Shown here: piece by piece, positions 1 through 11,600 of the stretch
How the letters are laid out: each line of letters starts with the position of its first letter
Numbering within the stretch: the first letter of the stretch is position 1
Assembly (NCBI GenBank): GCA_024734555.1
Contig: JANPWX010000028.1
Location: 2,052,245-2,116,244, forward strand
Source of the DNA: Trochalopteron elliotii
Taxonomy: Eukaryota > Chordata > Aves > Passeriformes > Leiothrichidae
Direction: 5' to 3'
DNA length: 64,000 nt
The notes under the pieces: generated by a model
Told to the model about the DNA's origin: nothing
The model's database searches: none
What the model saw: the letters and a program-made list of their open reading frames with translations, nothing else
Translations under genes and position numbers: made by a program

Positions 1-87
1 AGGGAAGGGAAGGGAAGGGAAGGGAAGGGAAGGGAAGGGAAGGGAAGGGAAGGGAAGGGAAGGGAAGGGAAGGGAAGGGAAGGGAAG
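1..87. repeat. (GGGAA)n microsatellite, cut by window edge
   Basis: Seventeen near-perfect copies of a five-base purine unit run from the first base of the window. The true left end is not visible. Every five bases there is a GGG run separated by AA, so the plus strand has many overlapping G-quadruplex motifs with two-base loops. The opposite strand is pure pyrimidine. Confidence 0.97.
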
Positions 88-91
88 TTGC

Positions 92-112
92 AAAAAAAAA
101 AAAAAAAAAAAA
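92..112. repeat. A21 homopolymer
   Basis: An uninterrupted run of 21 A follows the GGGAA array after four bases. It could be the remnant of a retroposon tail or simple slippage; no source element is recognisable beside it. Confidence 0.9.
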
Positions 113-3100
113 GGAAAAAGGTCCATTAACCTATATATTGCAGTAATTAGCAATTTCCAGTCTCTGTGGAGTGATTATCTTCAAATATAGGCTTAGAGCT
201 CCCCTGTTCCTGCACTGGAAAGCACAGGACTCTGCCAAGATTGCACACAGTTCCCTCACTGTAAAAGTGAAGGAACTCCAGATTCTCTGTAGTGCAGCTG
301 GCATCTTCTGAGTCATTTTTTAAGTTCCACAGCTGAGCATATCAGGTTAACCTTGCACTTCTGAAAGCCACTATGTGTACTCCCTTTCCCCCCCAGCATG
401 TCAGACAGTGGCGTATCTGTGCTCAGTCCTTGGTGTGGGTATCAGAGGGGTTGTCTCCAAGTTGTGCCTGCCTGGCTGTGTGCTGTCATTCTCTGTCTTC
501 ACATGAAAAGAGATGATACATTGAGTCTCTGCACCTTCATTGCCAGGTAATGCACAGAAGAAGGAAATCAAATATAATATGTGTGAGGGGGGAGGGGGGT
601 CGTCCTCATCATCCTGAAAATCATCTTAACCTTGCATTCATTCTAATTTCCAAACAAATTTATTTCTTATGTAACAGATTACTATTGTTGCTAGTTACTT
701 TACTGATATACAAATAATTGCTGCAGTTAAAGCCCCAGATTCACTGCACTTATATTTAAAACTTAATCCTTTTACCTCTGTCAGATGCCAAAAAGACTGT
801 TCAGTAGTTTGAAGTTGAAAGAACTCTTTTTTATTACATCTTTTGCTTAAAGTGTTTTCAAAAACAAAAATACAGTTAGGCCAATCTTGAGTAGTAGAAA
901 ATTTAAATCTTTTTCTGTCTGAGTTCACAGAGCTACCCAGTGGGTACTATGATCTGGCATTATCTCATGGAATTAAAAGACGTCCTTTCCAAACTGAACT
1001 CTCGTCTAACAGCCAAGAAGAGAGTTTATTAAAGACTTTTGCTGTTATTTTTCTACTTACTGTTAGCTTTGGTAGATAAGCTACTAATATACATCTGTGC
1101 AATTTTCTTGCAAAGTCTCTGAATGGCTTTCATGGCAATTTCTGCCATCAGGGAACACTGTTTATTAAAATTTTGTTAGATAGTTACTTGACAGGTTTAA
1201 AACTTCATGCTTTGACATAGTAGAGGTAGCTCCAGTACAATGATTTCTCAGCACATCCTTCACAAGAAGCTGTGTCTCACCAAGCAGGGTGGGTCTTAAA
1301 CTTAGAGGCAAGTATGATGCAGACAGACCAAAGAAGAGAATGAAAAAAAAGGTTTTCATTTTGCTTTACTTTTGTTTTGTCTGAAGCCTACTATAGTTAT
1401 CACGATAAGACCTCAGACTTATCTTAAAGGAAGTAAAACTTTACTGAGAGAAGAGCAGGAACTGAAGGAGTAAGCCAAAGAATACAAGTCTTTGTATTGC
1501 CTGAGTTCTTAAAAAACAGTCATGCTCCAGCCTAGATAAAGGAAGACAGTGGAGCAGAGACAAGAAGATATATGGGAAGAATCTGCTCTAAGTAGTTAAT
1601 GAAGGCCCAGGAGCACATGCATCAGGATGAACTCTCTGGCTGCCTCTTCCCCCTCCCCTCAGCCTCCCTCCTAGTCCGGTGACTTAGGGCAAACGACAGT
1701 CATGGGTGACAGCAGCAAGAAGTGAGAGCAGCAGATTTCATGTTGTTCCAGCACTGAGAAACTCAGTGCAATTGTATGCTCAGGTTGCTGACATATGCTG
1801 TGGAGACAGATTTCCGCAGTATGCAGACTGAGATGCATAATCTGAACAAGGTTATGAGCCAAACATCTTCAGTGTTTATTGAAAACATCCCTCATGTTTA
1901 AAATTCTGTGGTCTTCTGAAATCCAGCCCTGCAGTTATTCCTCCCTTTCAGAGAGAACCAGACACTCAGATACTTTAGGAACACGTGGGTCCCTTTTTTC
2001 CCCTCCCTCCTAGCAGGAGAAACAGTTTAGCCTGCTTTTCCCGGTTCACATCCTGGGATGAATCACTGCAGACAAACAACAGAGAGGCTGCTCAGAGGCC
2101 CTCACAGGAGCAGAAGAGAAGCAGTCTGTCGCTCTGGGCAGGGTTTGCTGCGCAGAGACAGGGAGAGGGGAGGAGACTGATTTATGTGGGTCTCTTTATA
2201 AGGGAGTCTGGCGTTCAGATACAGTGTGGGATTTTTCTTTGAAAAACAAACAAATACTGGTTATACTTCCCTGTCTGGAAAAACTCAGTCCTTTAGCCAG
2301 TCCCTCTCCTCTTTGCTCGTTCTTTTAACTCTCACTCATTCTAAGCTACTTTAGAGGTATTTTTGGAGATATTCAGACTTGGAACGCTGTGTTCCTCCTA
2401 GCTGTTTTCAAACCTTCTTGCATGATGTTCCTTTCCACAGCACTGGTCTTTAGGCCAGCGAGAAATAAGGATATTGCTGAGCACAAAAAAGGCCTTGTGT
2501 ATCCTTCCCAATAACTCTTTACAGGCTGTAACATATCTGCAAAGGGATTTCAGCATAATATAAAATGCCAAAGGACATTTAAAGGCAGTGTCTGGTGACT
2601 CTGTCTAGCATGACAACACTTCCCTGCAAAGGTGGGAAGTGAGAAGAAATAAAAGCTAGACGGGATTATTTGTTGAAATGTTCCAAGACTTGGCTCTGTG
2701 TGAAGGGGTGCTGTAACATCTTAGCTCTTGTAAAACTGTCCCTTGTGCCAGCCTCTGCATGTGTGTATATGAGTAAAAAGGGGAGCAAGTGAGACTATTC
2801 TTGTGACAGTACATAGAGCTGTTGCCATCTATGAGATGCTGATTTTCTGGAGTGGATTTCTTGAAAATTCAGAACTCCTGTAAATAGAAGAGAGAAAGGC
2901 TTTTTTGTAGAAGGAGAGAACTGCTAAAGTTCTACAAGTCCAGATATCCATGCCCAGTTCTGTCATACTTTAATGTCAGCTGTTTATTTCATTTGTTCAT
3001 TGCTTTCTGTCAAGTATCTTCCAGGAGATCTATTGGTCTGCCTGAAACCATGTAATGTATTGAAGACTAGATAAGAACTAGGAAATATTTCATCTTTGTG

Positions 3101-3562
3101 TGAATAAAACTCACAAGCTATTTTGTAAGGTAGTTTTTCATTATGTTGCTGCACATGTAAGCTGGATTCCTACCATGTCCACCAAGAGGACATGTCAGCC
3201 CTCTTCCAGTGTTTTTTGGAGTTTATGTTCTGGCAAGCATGTTTCTTAGCTCCTATCCTGGATGTTGCTACAACTGTTGTGTGTCCCTGCTGCTGGTAGG
3301 AACATACAGAGGGACAAAGGTCTGGGACCCCCTGAAATAAAGCATAAAGTTACTGTCTCAAGTGAAACTTTATTATTATTTCTCTTTTCTCTGTTGCCAT
3401 GTACCATTATATTGACCATACTGGTTAAATGTCCATCATCACACTTCTGATTTCTGTAAAACACATTAGATTTTTCATGGAAGGGACTGGAACCCTCAGA
3501 ATTTTAGTCACACGTTTGCACTTGCCCGTAATAATTTTTGGTGTAAAATACATAAAATGTGT
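113..3562. other. Unique-looking non-coding sequence
   Basis: I see no gene, LTR or CR1 end here. Open frames are all below 90 codons and have no recognisable domain. A slightly GC-richer patch at about 1985-2250 has an 85-codon frame that looks accidental: it is rich in Arg, Ser and Gln with no motif. Confidence 0.6.
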
Positions 3563-3580
3563 ATACACACACACACACAA
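3563..3580. repeat. Short (CA)n microsatellite
   Basis: About eight CA dinucleotides follow GTATA, with an imperfect continuation (AGACACGCAC). This is a common short simple repeat. Confidence 0.85.
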
Positions 3581-4573
3581 AGACACGCACAAATGTAAAA
3601 AAATACCCCACAGTTATTTATTTTATTGAGAGCTGTTGTATTATACTGACAGAAAAGACATGCATTAGACTCCATTTATTTTCTACTCAGTTTAATACCA
3701 TGTGCTATAAACAATCAATAGCTAAAAGCAATAGCTAAAAGAAATTCAAGCCATACTGCTCCTAGGAGTCTTCTGTGCCTTAAAGGTCCACACAGATATC
3801 ACATTAAGCAAGCAGTGAGTAGAGCACAGGTTTCCTATTTAAACACAGAACATCCGTTGTTATGGATATGCCAAACAGGTAAGTACTCTCTCTTCCTTTC
3901 AGGTGCTCAGGTAGAATCAGTTGTAATCTTGGTTTCAACAGTTTAGAAGGGAGACTGGATTTACCCTGAATGTTTCCTAATCCCACAATGCTTTCATGGA
4001 ATGCAAGTGAATGTGCAGTCACTCATAGCATGACAATTTCTGTGGTGTGCATTACAAAGAATGATTTATTTTCTCTAGCATATCTTGTGGAAAATATTCT
4101 GAAGTGCTTTTTGGGAGGGGTTTTTAAATATAACAGAAAAAAAGCTCAGAGAAAAATATTCTATGAAAGGTGATTTAGGCTTATAGGTGAAAACATTAAG
4201 GTTTTAGCACAATTTTCTCTGGTTTGTCACCAAGTAGAGTAAAGGTGGACCTAACAGGATCTACTTAGCATTTTCCCTTAAAATAACTCAGTGACAGATG
4301 CCTGTACCATTGTACTGTAAGAGCACTTAAAGTCTGACTTTCAGAGTGATTTATGTTGTTCAGCATGCTAATAGGTTCCTTCCTGCTTTTCCACTACTTC
4401 TCTAACAAACTGGTTCAAAGAAAGTTGCTCATGACTCTAGAACACAGAGAAAACACATATTGCTACCATAAGACTTATTTTTTTTTCTACCATCAGCACC
4501 AGGAAGGTGCATATATTTTTGGAAGTGGCAGGGCTGAGAGGCTGTAGTGAGTTTCTACATATATCCTTAGAGA
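3581..4573. other. Non-coding sequence, nothing recognised
   Basis: AT-rich sequence with only short frames in all six readings. No repeat family or regulatory site is recognisable. Confidence 0.55.
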
Positions 4574-4735
4574 AAACAGCAAAACAAAACAAAACAAAAC
4601 AAAACAAAACAAAACAGAACAAAATAAAATAAAATAAAATAAAATAAAATAAAATAAAATAAAATAAAATAAAATAAAATAAAATAAAATAAAATAAAAT
4701 AAAATAAAATAAAATAAAATAAAATAAAATAAAAT
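4574..4735. repeat. Compound (CAAAA)n-(TAAAA)n array
   Basis: The first 45 bases are CAAAA units; after a single transitional unit containing CAGAAC the array switches to about 23 perfect TAAAA units and ends abruptly at CACTT. The minus strand of this array produces long Phe/Ile/Leu/Tyr frames that are not genes. The switch fits a C-to-T change in one unit that then spread by slippage. Confidence 0.96.
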
Positions 4736-7700
4736 CACTTAATGGCAACTTCATTTAGTTTTCATCAAGGTCAAACAGTTTGTTGGTAGTTTTTAAATTT
4801 TAGTTACTTAAATTCTGCTTTTATCACCCCGTGCTTTTCCACCTCTTACCTTACTTCTTTTCCATAGGCTGGTCTCCTGACTCAGACAAGACTGCAGGTG
4901 AATGGTGGCAGACATTTGGGAATGCCTTTGTTATTCATCAGAGACTGTTTGAACTTATGCCAGTGTCTCTGACTGGGGCCTCATTCGGAAGCCATCAGGA
5001 TCAGTGGGAAAGCTCCAGTTAACAAGGCCTTGATGCCAGTCCAAATCTGATACCAAAGGTTTCCCAAGAAGGATCTGCTTATGGTAACACGGGGTGCGGT
5101 ACTTGATAATTCTTGTGCATGGGTGCATTTTTCATGGGGAAGAAAGTGTATTTGCTTCCATTCCACTACAGAAAATCCTGCATGTGTCCTTGAGTTTTTG
5201 GCAGATGTTGAAAGCTGATCAGAAGCAGATGATGTGAGAGCAACAATATGTCCCTGAGTAACAGCAAAGCAGCAGGTGCAGGAGGAGCATATGCCAGATT
5301 CCCATCAGCAGAAGGAGCTGCATGGAGGTTTCTCTGGGACTGCATGTAAGGTGCATGCTCCACTTTTCTTCTGGCACTGGGGAATATTAATAAGTCTTCA
5401 TCAGGCCAAGCAAATGATTTGCAAATGTTACTTTCAATTACATAATAATTCATATCATAAATACCTAGGGACTATAGTGCAAGAAAATTTCTCAGCAAAA
5501 CAACTTAGGTTTTTAAAAACCATCATACTTTCTTTTAAAATTGAATGTCCATAAAAAATTATTAGAAGGAATTAGAAACCTTAGCTGCCCCAAAATCTTT
5601 CGTACTCATCCAAGAACATAAAAAGTTTCCATTTATTTATTTTTTTTAATAAAAAACATTAGTTTCAAAAAATACTGTATAAATTTAATTTGAAATGCTT
5701 TGATGAGACCAGTTCTGAGACTCTCTTAAAAAACAAAATTAAGAAAAGCAATGGTTCAGTGACTGGAATCTTTTTTCTGCTGTTCAGCCATGGCCCTCTG
5801 CTTTGCTTTGAATGGACTAAATAAAAATACGTCTGTTATGATCAAAATTGAGCAATTCTGGACAGAAGTCATCCATTTTTCTCCAGCGTCATATTATGAT
5901 CTTTTCAGTGGAACTGGACAAAAGTCTGGTTTATAAAATACATATGCATACGTATGCATTTTACCTCGAGACAAAGCCAAGATTTTTCTGAAACAAAAAC
6001 CATCACACCCTCCACATAAGAGCCATCAAAAGACAGTGAGTGCACAAAGGTATAAATTTCTTGCATAGTGCCAGGTCTGTTTCTGAACTCCTGCTGTGCC
6101 ATACTTTTTCATGGTAGTGACATGAAACTCATCTTCAGGAATAGAGGTGTTTTCTCTCTTTCTTCCCACCTTCAGTGGAAATTTTCTTATTAAAACCTAC
6201 AGGAAGATTTCAGTTTGGTATTTTTTCTCTTAAAGAAACTTTTTTCAGTGATCTCCAGTTCTTCTCTTGAGCCATATAACGACCTTTAATGAACCAGTTA
6301 GAAATCTAAATATCCAGATTTTTTAAAAAGAAAAATCCAATTTTCTGCTTTTTCAAGTAGAATTGAAAGGCCACAGAATAATAGAAACAAAGCACCTCTG
6401 CTGGCCTAAGTTTTTACTATTTAGTAGTTTCTAAAGTGCTCACAGCATAGAAAGGATTTTGTGAATTTTGTGTTTTGGGAAAACTTGCATTGTCACTAAT
6501 GTAATCTAATGCAAAAGATATAGAGCAAGTGTTAATGAGACTAGGAATTCACTTCGAGATGACCAGAAAAAAAATTGTTTCTAAGTATTTCATAGCACTG
6601 TACTGACGGATTTCCCAGTTATAGCTGATGCCAAGAAACACTCTATAGCCAGCCTTGAATTTTAATCAGAAATACTTGAAGAGATTGGAATGGGAATTCA
6701 TGGACTGACATCCTTAGCTATCCCAAATTGTTTGATAAATAATATGTGGATATAGCAAATGTTTGAAATTTTTATTTGAATTAACCCACTGAGTTCATAA
6801 ACCGCCTGTATGACTTCTCTCAAACCATGTCTATCTATGCCCTGTGCTCCTAAATAACAGAGACTATAAAACTCATCCTCTAATCCTCACACAGATATTA
6901 CAAGTCTGAACCTTCTATGGCTGGAAGTGCCACACTTACATTACAGTTGCATCTTGGTAGAAAGAACTGCAAGAACTTTGCAGCTGTCTCTAAGGGAATT
7001 GCCTTTGCAGTAGGAAATTAGCAAATCAGTCATTCCAGACAAACTACAGGGATTTCTTGGAGGCAAAGGGGAATTAGAAGACTTATGAGAAGCTGAAATA
7101 CCTCATCATTTATTAGGAAGTCCTAGAATGCCTATCTAGAAATGTGTTCCAGTTACACACCCATACAAAGCAGTCTGGGGAGAAAAAATGATCAACAAGG
7201 CAGCCATCTTCCCAACAGATAAAGGGGAAAGTTTCAGTTTAAATATCCAAATTTCTTCAGGGAGTTTTTGAAACCCTCCTGTTTTAGACTGGCAAAAAGT
7301 CATTCCTGCTAGAACTTCAGCAGGAAGATGGTATAGGACATGATGAAAATCAAGATGAAAAATCTAGAGAATGATAAAATGTTGTAGTTTTGAAAGAACA
7401 GGTTACAAACCCATGTCCTAAAACACATGTTCTTCATCTTCTCTTCCCACACTCAAATCCAGAAGGTACAAATGTTGACATAATTTTGTAATAGTATCTT
7501 TAATTCAGAAATTACTAACAATCATAATACTTAATTTCATGTGTAAGTTCACTGAGTTTAAATAAATTATGCTTTTCCAAAATAATTACAGATTTATTTA
7601 TCCAAATTAAAATGAAATATGCTTAAAATTAACTTTGTGACAGCTGGCAATGGGTCCTTTGGAACCAGATGCCATCTGGGGATAAACAGAGAACATCATT

Positions 7701-8127
7701 TTCCAGCCATTCTTCTGTCCCCTTCAGATCTACTTGTGCATGAGAGACTGCGCAAACAGGAATAGGAGTCAGTTATGCTAATCCTGGTCACACACCATGC
7801 CTCCACAGAAAATCCCCAGAGATGATATGCAAGACATAATTGCTTCCTTTTATAGAGAGTAGAGCAGAGCAAAGAATTTTTCTTGAAACCCTTTCGGAAA
7901 GTGGAGATGAGGATGAAAAACTGGACATGACTTAAATAAAAGAAAGTAACTGGGGGCTTTTTGCAAATATCAAATGTTTACAGCTGCTGTTTAAGGTGAT
8001 CCAGCTAGTTTTCTTGAGAGACTTCTACCTTCAGAGTCTCTGACTAGCCAAATTCCATCTCTCACAGTCTTGGGAAAGGATTTCGTAGCTTCCTCTGGCT
8101 TGTGGTGTAGCTACTCTGCTCAGCTGG
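4736..8127. other. Non-coding sequence with one perfect palindrome
   Basis: No gene or mobile element is recognisable. A small exon-like stretch lies at 4868-4897: a long pyrimidine tract ending TCCATAG precedes it and ACTGCAG/GTGAAT follows it, but 30 bases is too little to call. A perfect 16-bp palindrome lies at 5944-5959. Confidence 0.55.
5944..5959. repeat. 16-bp perfect palindrome
   Basis: ATGCATACGTATGCAT reads the same on both strands. It contains two ATGCAT hexamers around a TACGTA core. It could form a short cruciform or bind a dimeric factor, but chance cannot be excluded. Confidence 0.6.
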
Positions 8128-8664
8128 TGTCATGGATGAGTGGAATGCACCTCACTCAAAAGAGAGAAGCAGTAATATGTTTTATTCAAATGAAACAATA
8201 ATTTAAGAGAGCTCAATAAATTTGTTGGAATGTAACACATTTTGGAATGATCCACACAGAGCCTGGAGGCACAAGGGGTAAGGAAGACCCTCTCATTGAT
8301 TCATGAGGTTCAGAGAGGACACGCTTCATCCCAAAACTCTGGATGGAATCCAGGTGTGGCTAGATCTAATCTTAATTTCTGATTTAGGCAATGGTTTATG
8401 CCTAATAGATTAGCTATACAATGTTTATAACAATATTGAGTAGTTACATGGGCTAAATAATGGTTTTTCAGTATTAATTCAGCATGTTATCAGTCACAGA
8501 GGATCTGTCACAAGTGCAGGGTATCTCCACCTTGAGCAAGGAAGGATCTTAGTCTCAGATAAGGAGCATCCCAGTTTGCAGGTTCATTACAGGGTATGAG
8601 GTCTCTGTTGCATCTTAGTCAGCCTGAACCAAAGTACAGCCTGGAGTCAAGTGTATCCATCACA
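8128..8664 (-). mobile_element. Solo LTR of an endogenous retrovirus
   Basis: The element starts TGTCATGGAT and ends ATCCATCACA on the plus strand, an imperfect terminal inverted repeat of the TG...CA kind. Read on the minus strand it carries an AATAAA signal (GAATAAAACA, near 8185) about 60 bases before the 3' end, as expected for a U5 boundary. The flanking pentamers GCTGG and GATAG differ at two places, so a target duplication, if real, has decayed. No primer binding site or internal region adjoins it. The family is not certain; it resembles the ERV LTR at 32522, which begins with the same ten bases. Confidence 0.7.
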
Positions 8665-11600
8665 GATAGCCTCTGGATAATTGAAATAATTTTGTAGATT
8701 TTCAGATACTAGGAGAGGTTTTCCATTATATAGGTGGAGGCTAGGCACCTTGCTGTCAGATTGTTGTTCATTTGTTTTTTTTTTAAATAACCCTGACGAT
8801 GTACAAAAGGATCTTTTCACTGTCCTGCCCTGGTCCTCTGCCCTTCAGCTTCAGAAGTGCCAGAGCCAAGTATAATTCCTCTTTCTTTCCAGTTTGGTTT
8901 TGTCGGGTTTATTTTTTTTTCCTTCTTTTGTTGGTCTAATTACAGTATGCAGTTGTCTCTTCTGTCAGCAGGAAACATATGAGAAAAGGTTTGTAAAGGT
9001 ACATGCTGGAGCTCTGTACTCTCTCACAATCCCAGCAAGAGCTGGTTTCTAATCCTTTAAATATCAGGGTTTCATTAAAGTTTTCTTTCCTTCTTCTAAT
9101 TCTCAGTGTAATTCACAACTGAATTGAGCATTAGGCTGTTTAAACAGTAAGACATTTAGACAGAGGAACTCCAGCTGTAGTATAAATAGTATTTAACAAG
9201 ATATTTTTTAAAGAAATAGTCCTGGAAAAGTCATTATAGATATTTGTTTGCCAGAAACTATAGGAATAAGAGAAAAATCCTTTGTGTGTCATTTATTATT
9301 GTCACTTTATAGGTCAGGGAATTATGAAAAGCTCTAAGTATTTTGCAACAGCAACTTTTTACTCAAAGCTCTTCTTTTTAAAATGCAGTGTCTGGATTTT
9401 AGCTGTTACAATACTTCAGTGCATACTTTCAGTCACTTCAGCTGAGTTGCCTAAGATTTTTTACAATTATGGATGCCAAGAAGATTTTATAGCCACATGT
9501 TAATATTACCATTTTTGCTTACTGTGTATATAAATCTTGTACCAGCTTTGTGACTGTCAGTCAGAAAATAATTTTATAAGTATGACTGGTAGATGGTTTA
9601 CTTAATCTAATAGCTTTCAATCCACATAAAGTTAGTTAAGAGTTCCTGCTATAACCTTTTGTGACAAACTTGCACAAAACTCACATAAATCTCATAAATA
9701 CATACTACTTCTCATCAACATTAATTCTTTCTGCTGACAGATAATCCATAGTAAATTTGGTATAACCTATTGATAGACTCCATATGAGTCTATGAGGTTT
9801 TTATACACAGGGTTAGATATTCTGAAACTCCCTAAAACACACATGGGAGAAAAACCTTGACTGTCCAGTGGTTTTAAGGTCAATATTGTCCTGTAACCTT
9901 TTACTTTTTGTAACAAGGGACTCCAAAGCCCAGCTAAACTCTGACTAAACTAAAATTCAGCATGAACTGCTTACTATATTTCTGAGATAATGTATCCAAT
10001 GCATTTTAACAAATTTAAGAAGATATTTCACGCTCTCACATCCACATAAATTCTCAGTGAAAGACCAGACTTTATATGTGTATTAAAATTTCAGTGGGAG
10101 TACTTAGATGATAAGATACATTATTACTGGATTTGCAGGGTTGTGCTCAGTCCTTATGTTGCTCAAAAGAAAAGAAAACCTTCTCATTTATATAACACAT
10201 GAAAATAAAACCAAGAGACTGTGTTCAAAATACAGTGGTAAAAACCAAAAATATGCAGCTGTACTGGTGCAACTGAAAATGACATGCGAAAACGTGTTCA
10301 TCAAAGCAGTACAAGCTTTTCATCACATAAAAATTAATAAGCCAAGATAATATATAAAATCACTATTTGTTTTAATTTTCCTCACAATTTTACTCTCAGA
10401 AGACAGGAATCACCTTTAACAAGAAAGGCCAAAGCAGATAAAGAAGTAACGAGGGACAAAAACCTAAGAAAAGCAGCTGCTGTGAAGTAGCCATCATCAT
10501 CAAAAATTATTTTATCATAATTTTCTAATATTTATCAGATTAGGCCAAAAATAAAATATGGTACAATAATTAAAACCTGCAGTGGGAAATTATACAATTT
10601 AGTAAATCAGAGAATTCTTAGGAAAAGAGGAAGGTTGTTGACATGACAGGTGTTTTTTTAAAAAAAACAGAACCCTCCTGAATATATGCCAAGTTTTCCA
10701 AGCATGATATCTTTACAGATCTGTGTAAATATAGCATTATAATCTGAGGTTAAATCAGAACAATGTCTTCTGTGCTTGTGTCATGTGTGCTTCCCTTTCA
10801 GAATGTTAAATTACCTGGGCCAGTAGCTCAGTATGTGAGCCAGACAGACCCAGAGAGATTAGACATAAATTCCACCCCAGATATTAAAGTTTGGCTCCAG
10901 CTCAGCAAGAGAAGATTCATTCTTTGTGTATCTAGTGAAGAGATAGTTGCCAGTTCTTTTACAAAGTAAGAATACTTTTGACCTAAGCATGTGCCCTATA
11001 TCAAATAATTCCATGTAGTGAACCTCACATTGTCATTAAAATATGAGCTAAAAAAACAGTTTCTACAAGAACATCTTCTTGTTCAGTGTTATTTTCTACT
11101 GTAATTTCCTTCTTGCTTCTCCCATTATGTATTTTTAGCCCTTCCCTTACTCTTTTCTTGCTCCTTCTTCAATTCCTTGTTTCCACCTCAGAAGAACAGT
11201 CAGATCCTGAGCAGCCAATAAGTTTGCTCACACAGATATTAACAAGGTTAGTTCATCCCTCTTGGTGGGACACTATGCGGGGGAACTAAAAACATGAAGT
11301 TGCCAAGTGAAATTCATGGAAGAGTCCATTGTTTAAGGTTGACTGTACAATTATAATACAAGCTCAACTCATATGTATTGCTATCCAGCCAAATCCTGAG
11401 AAATAATAAACTACGAACAGTACCTATTTCCCACAAGGTTGGCTGCCCTAGCAACAAAGTGTCCTTGGGCAAACCTTGCTTTTGCTGATCCTGCTTTATC
11501 TATAACAGATCAGAGAGATGGAAACCACACCCCAAGCAACTAACCTTACAACCACCACCAACTAACTCAGTGTGAAGGGGCTGCTCAACAGCAGTGAACC

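Noticed and set aside
4437..4754. Hydrophobic Phe/Ile/Leu/Tyr frames on the minus strand resembling a membrane protein
   Set aside because: They are the reverse reading of the TAAAA array.
4868..4897. 30-base exon-like stretch with pyrimidine tract and CAG/GTGAAT
   Set aside because: Too short and without a partner; splice-like pairs at this spacing are common by chance.
11195..11250. Short exon-like stretch after the 10.8-kb candidate
   Set aside because: Its phase does not match the end of the 10802-10965 candidate without meeting a stop codon.
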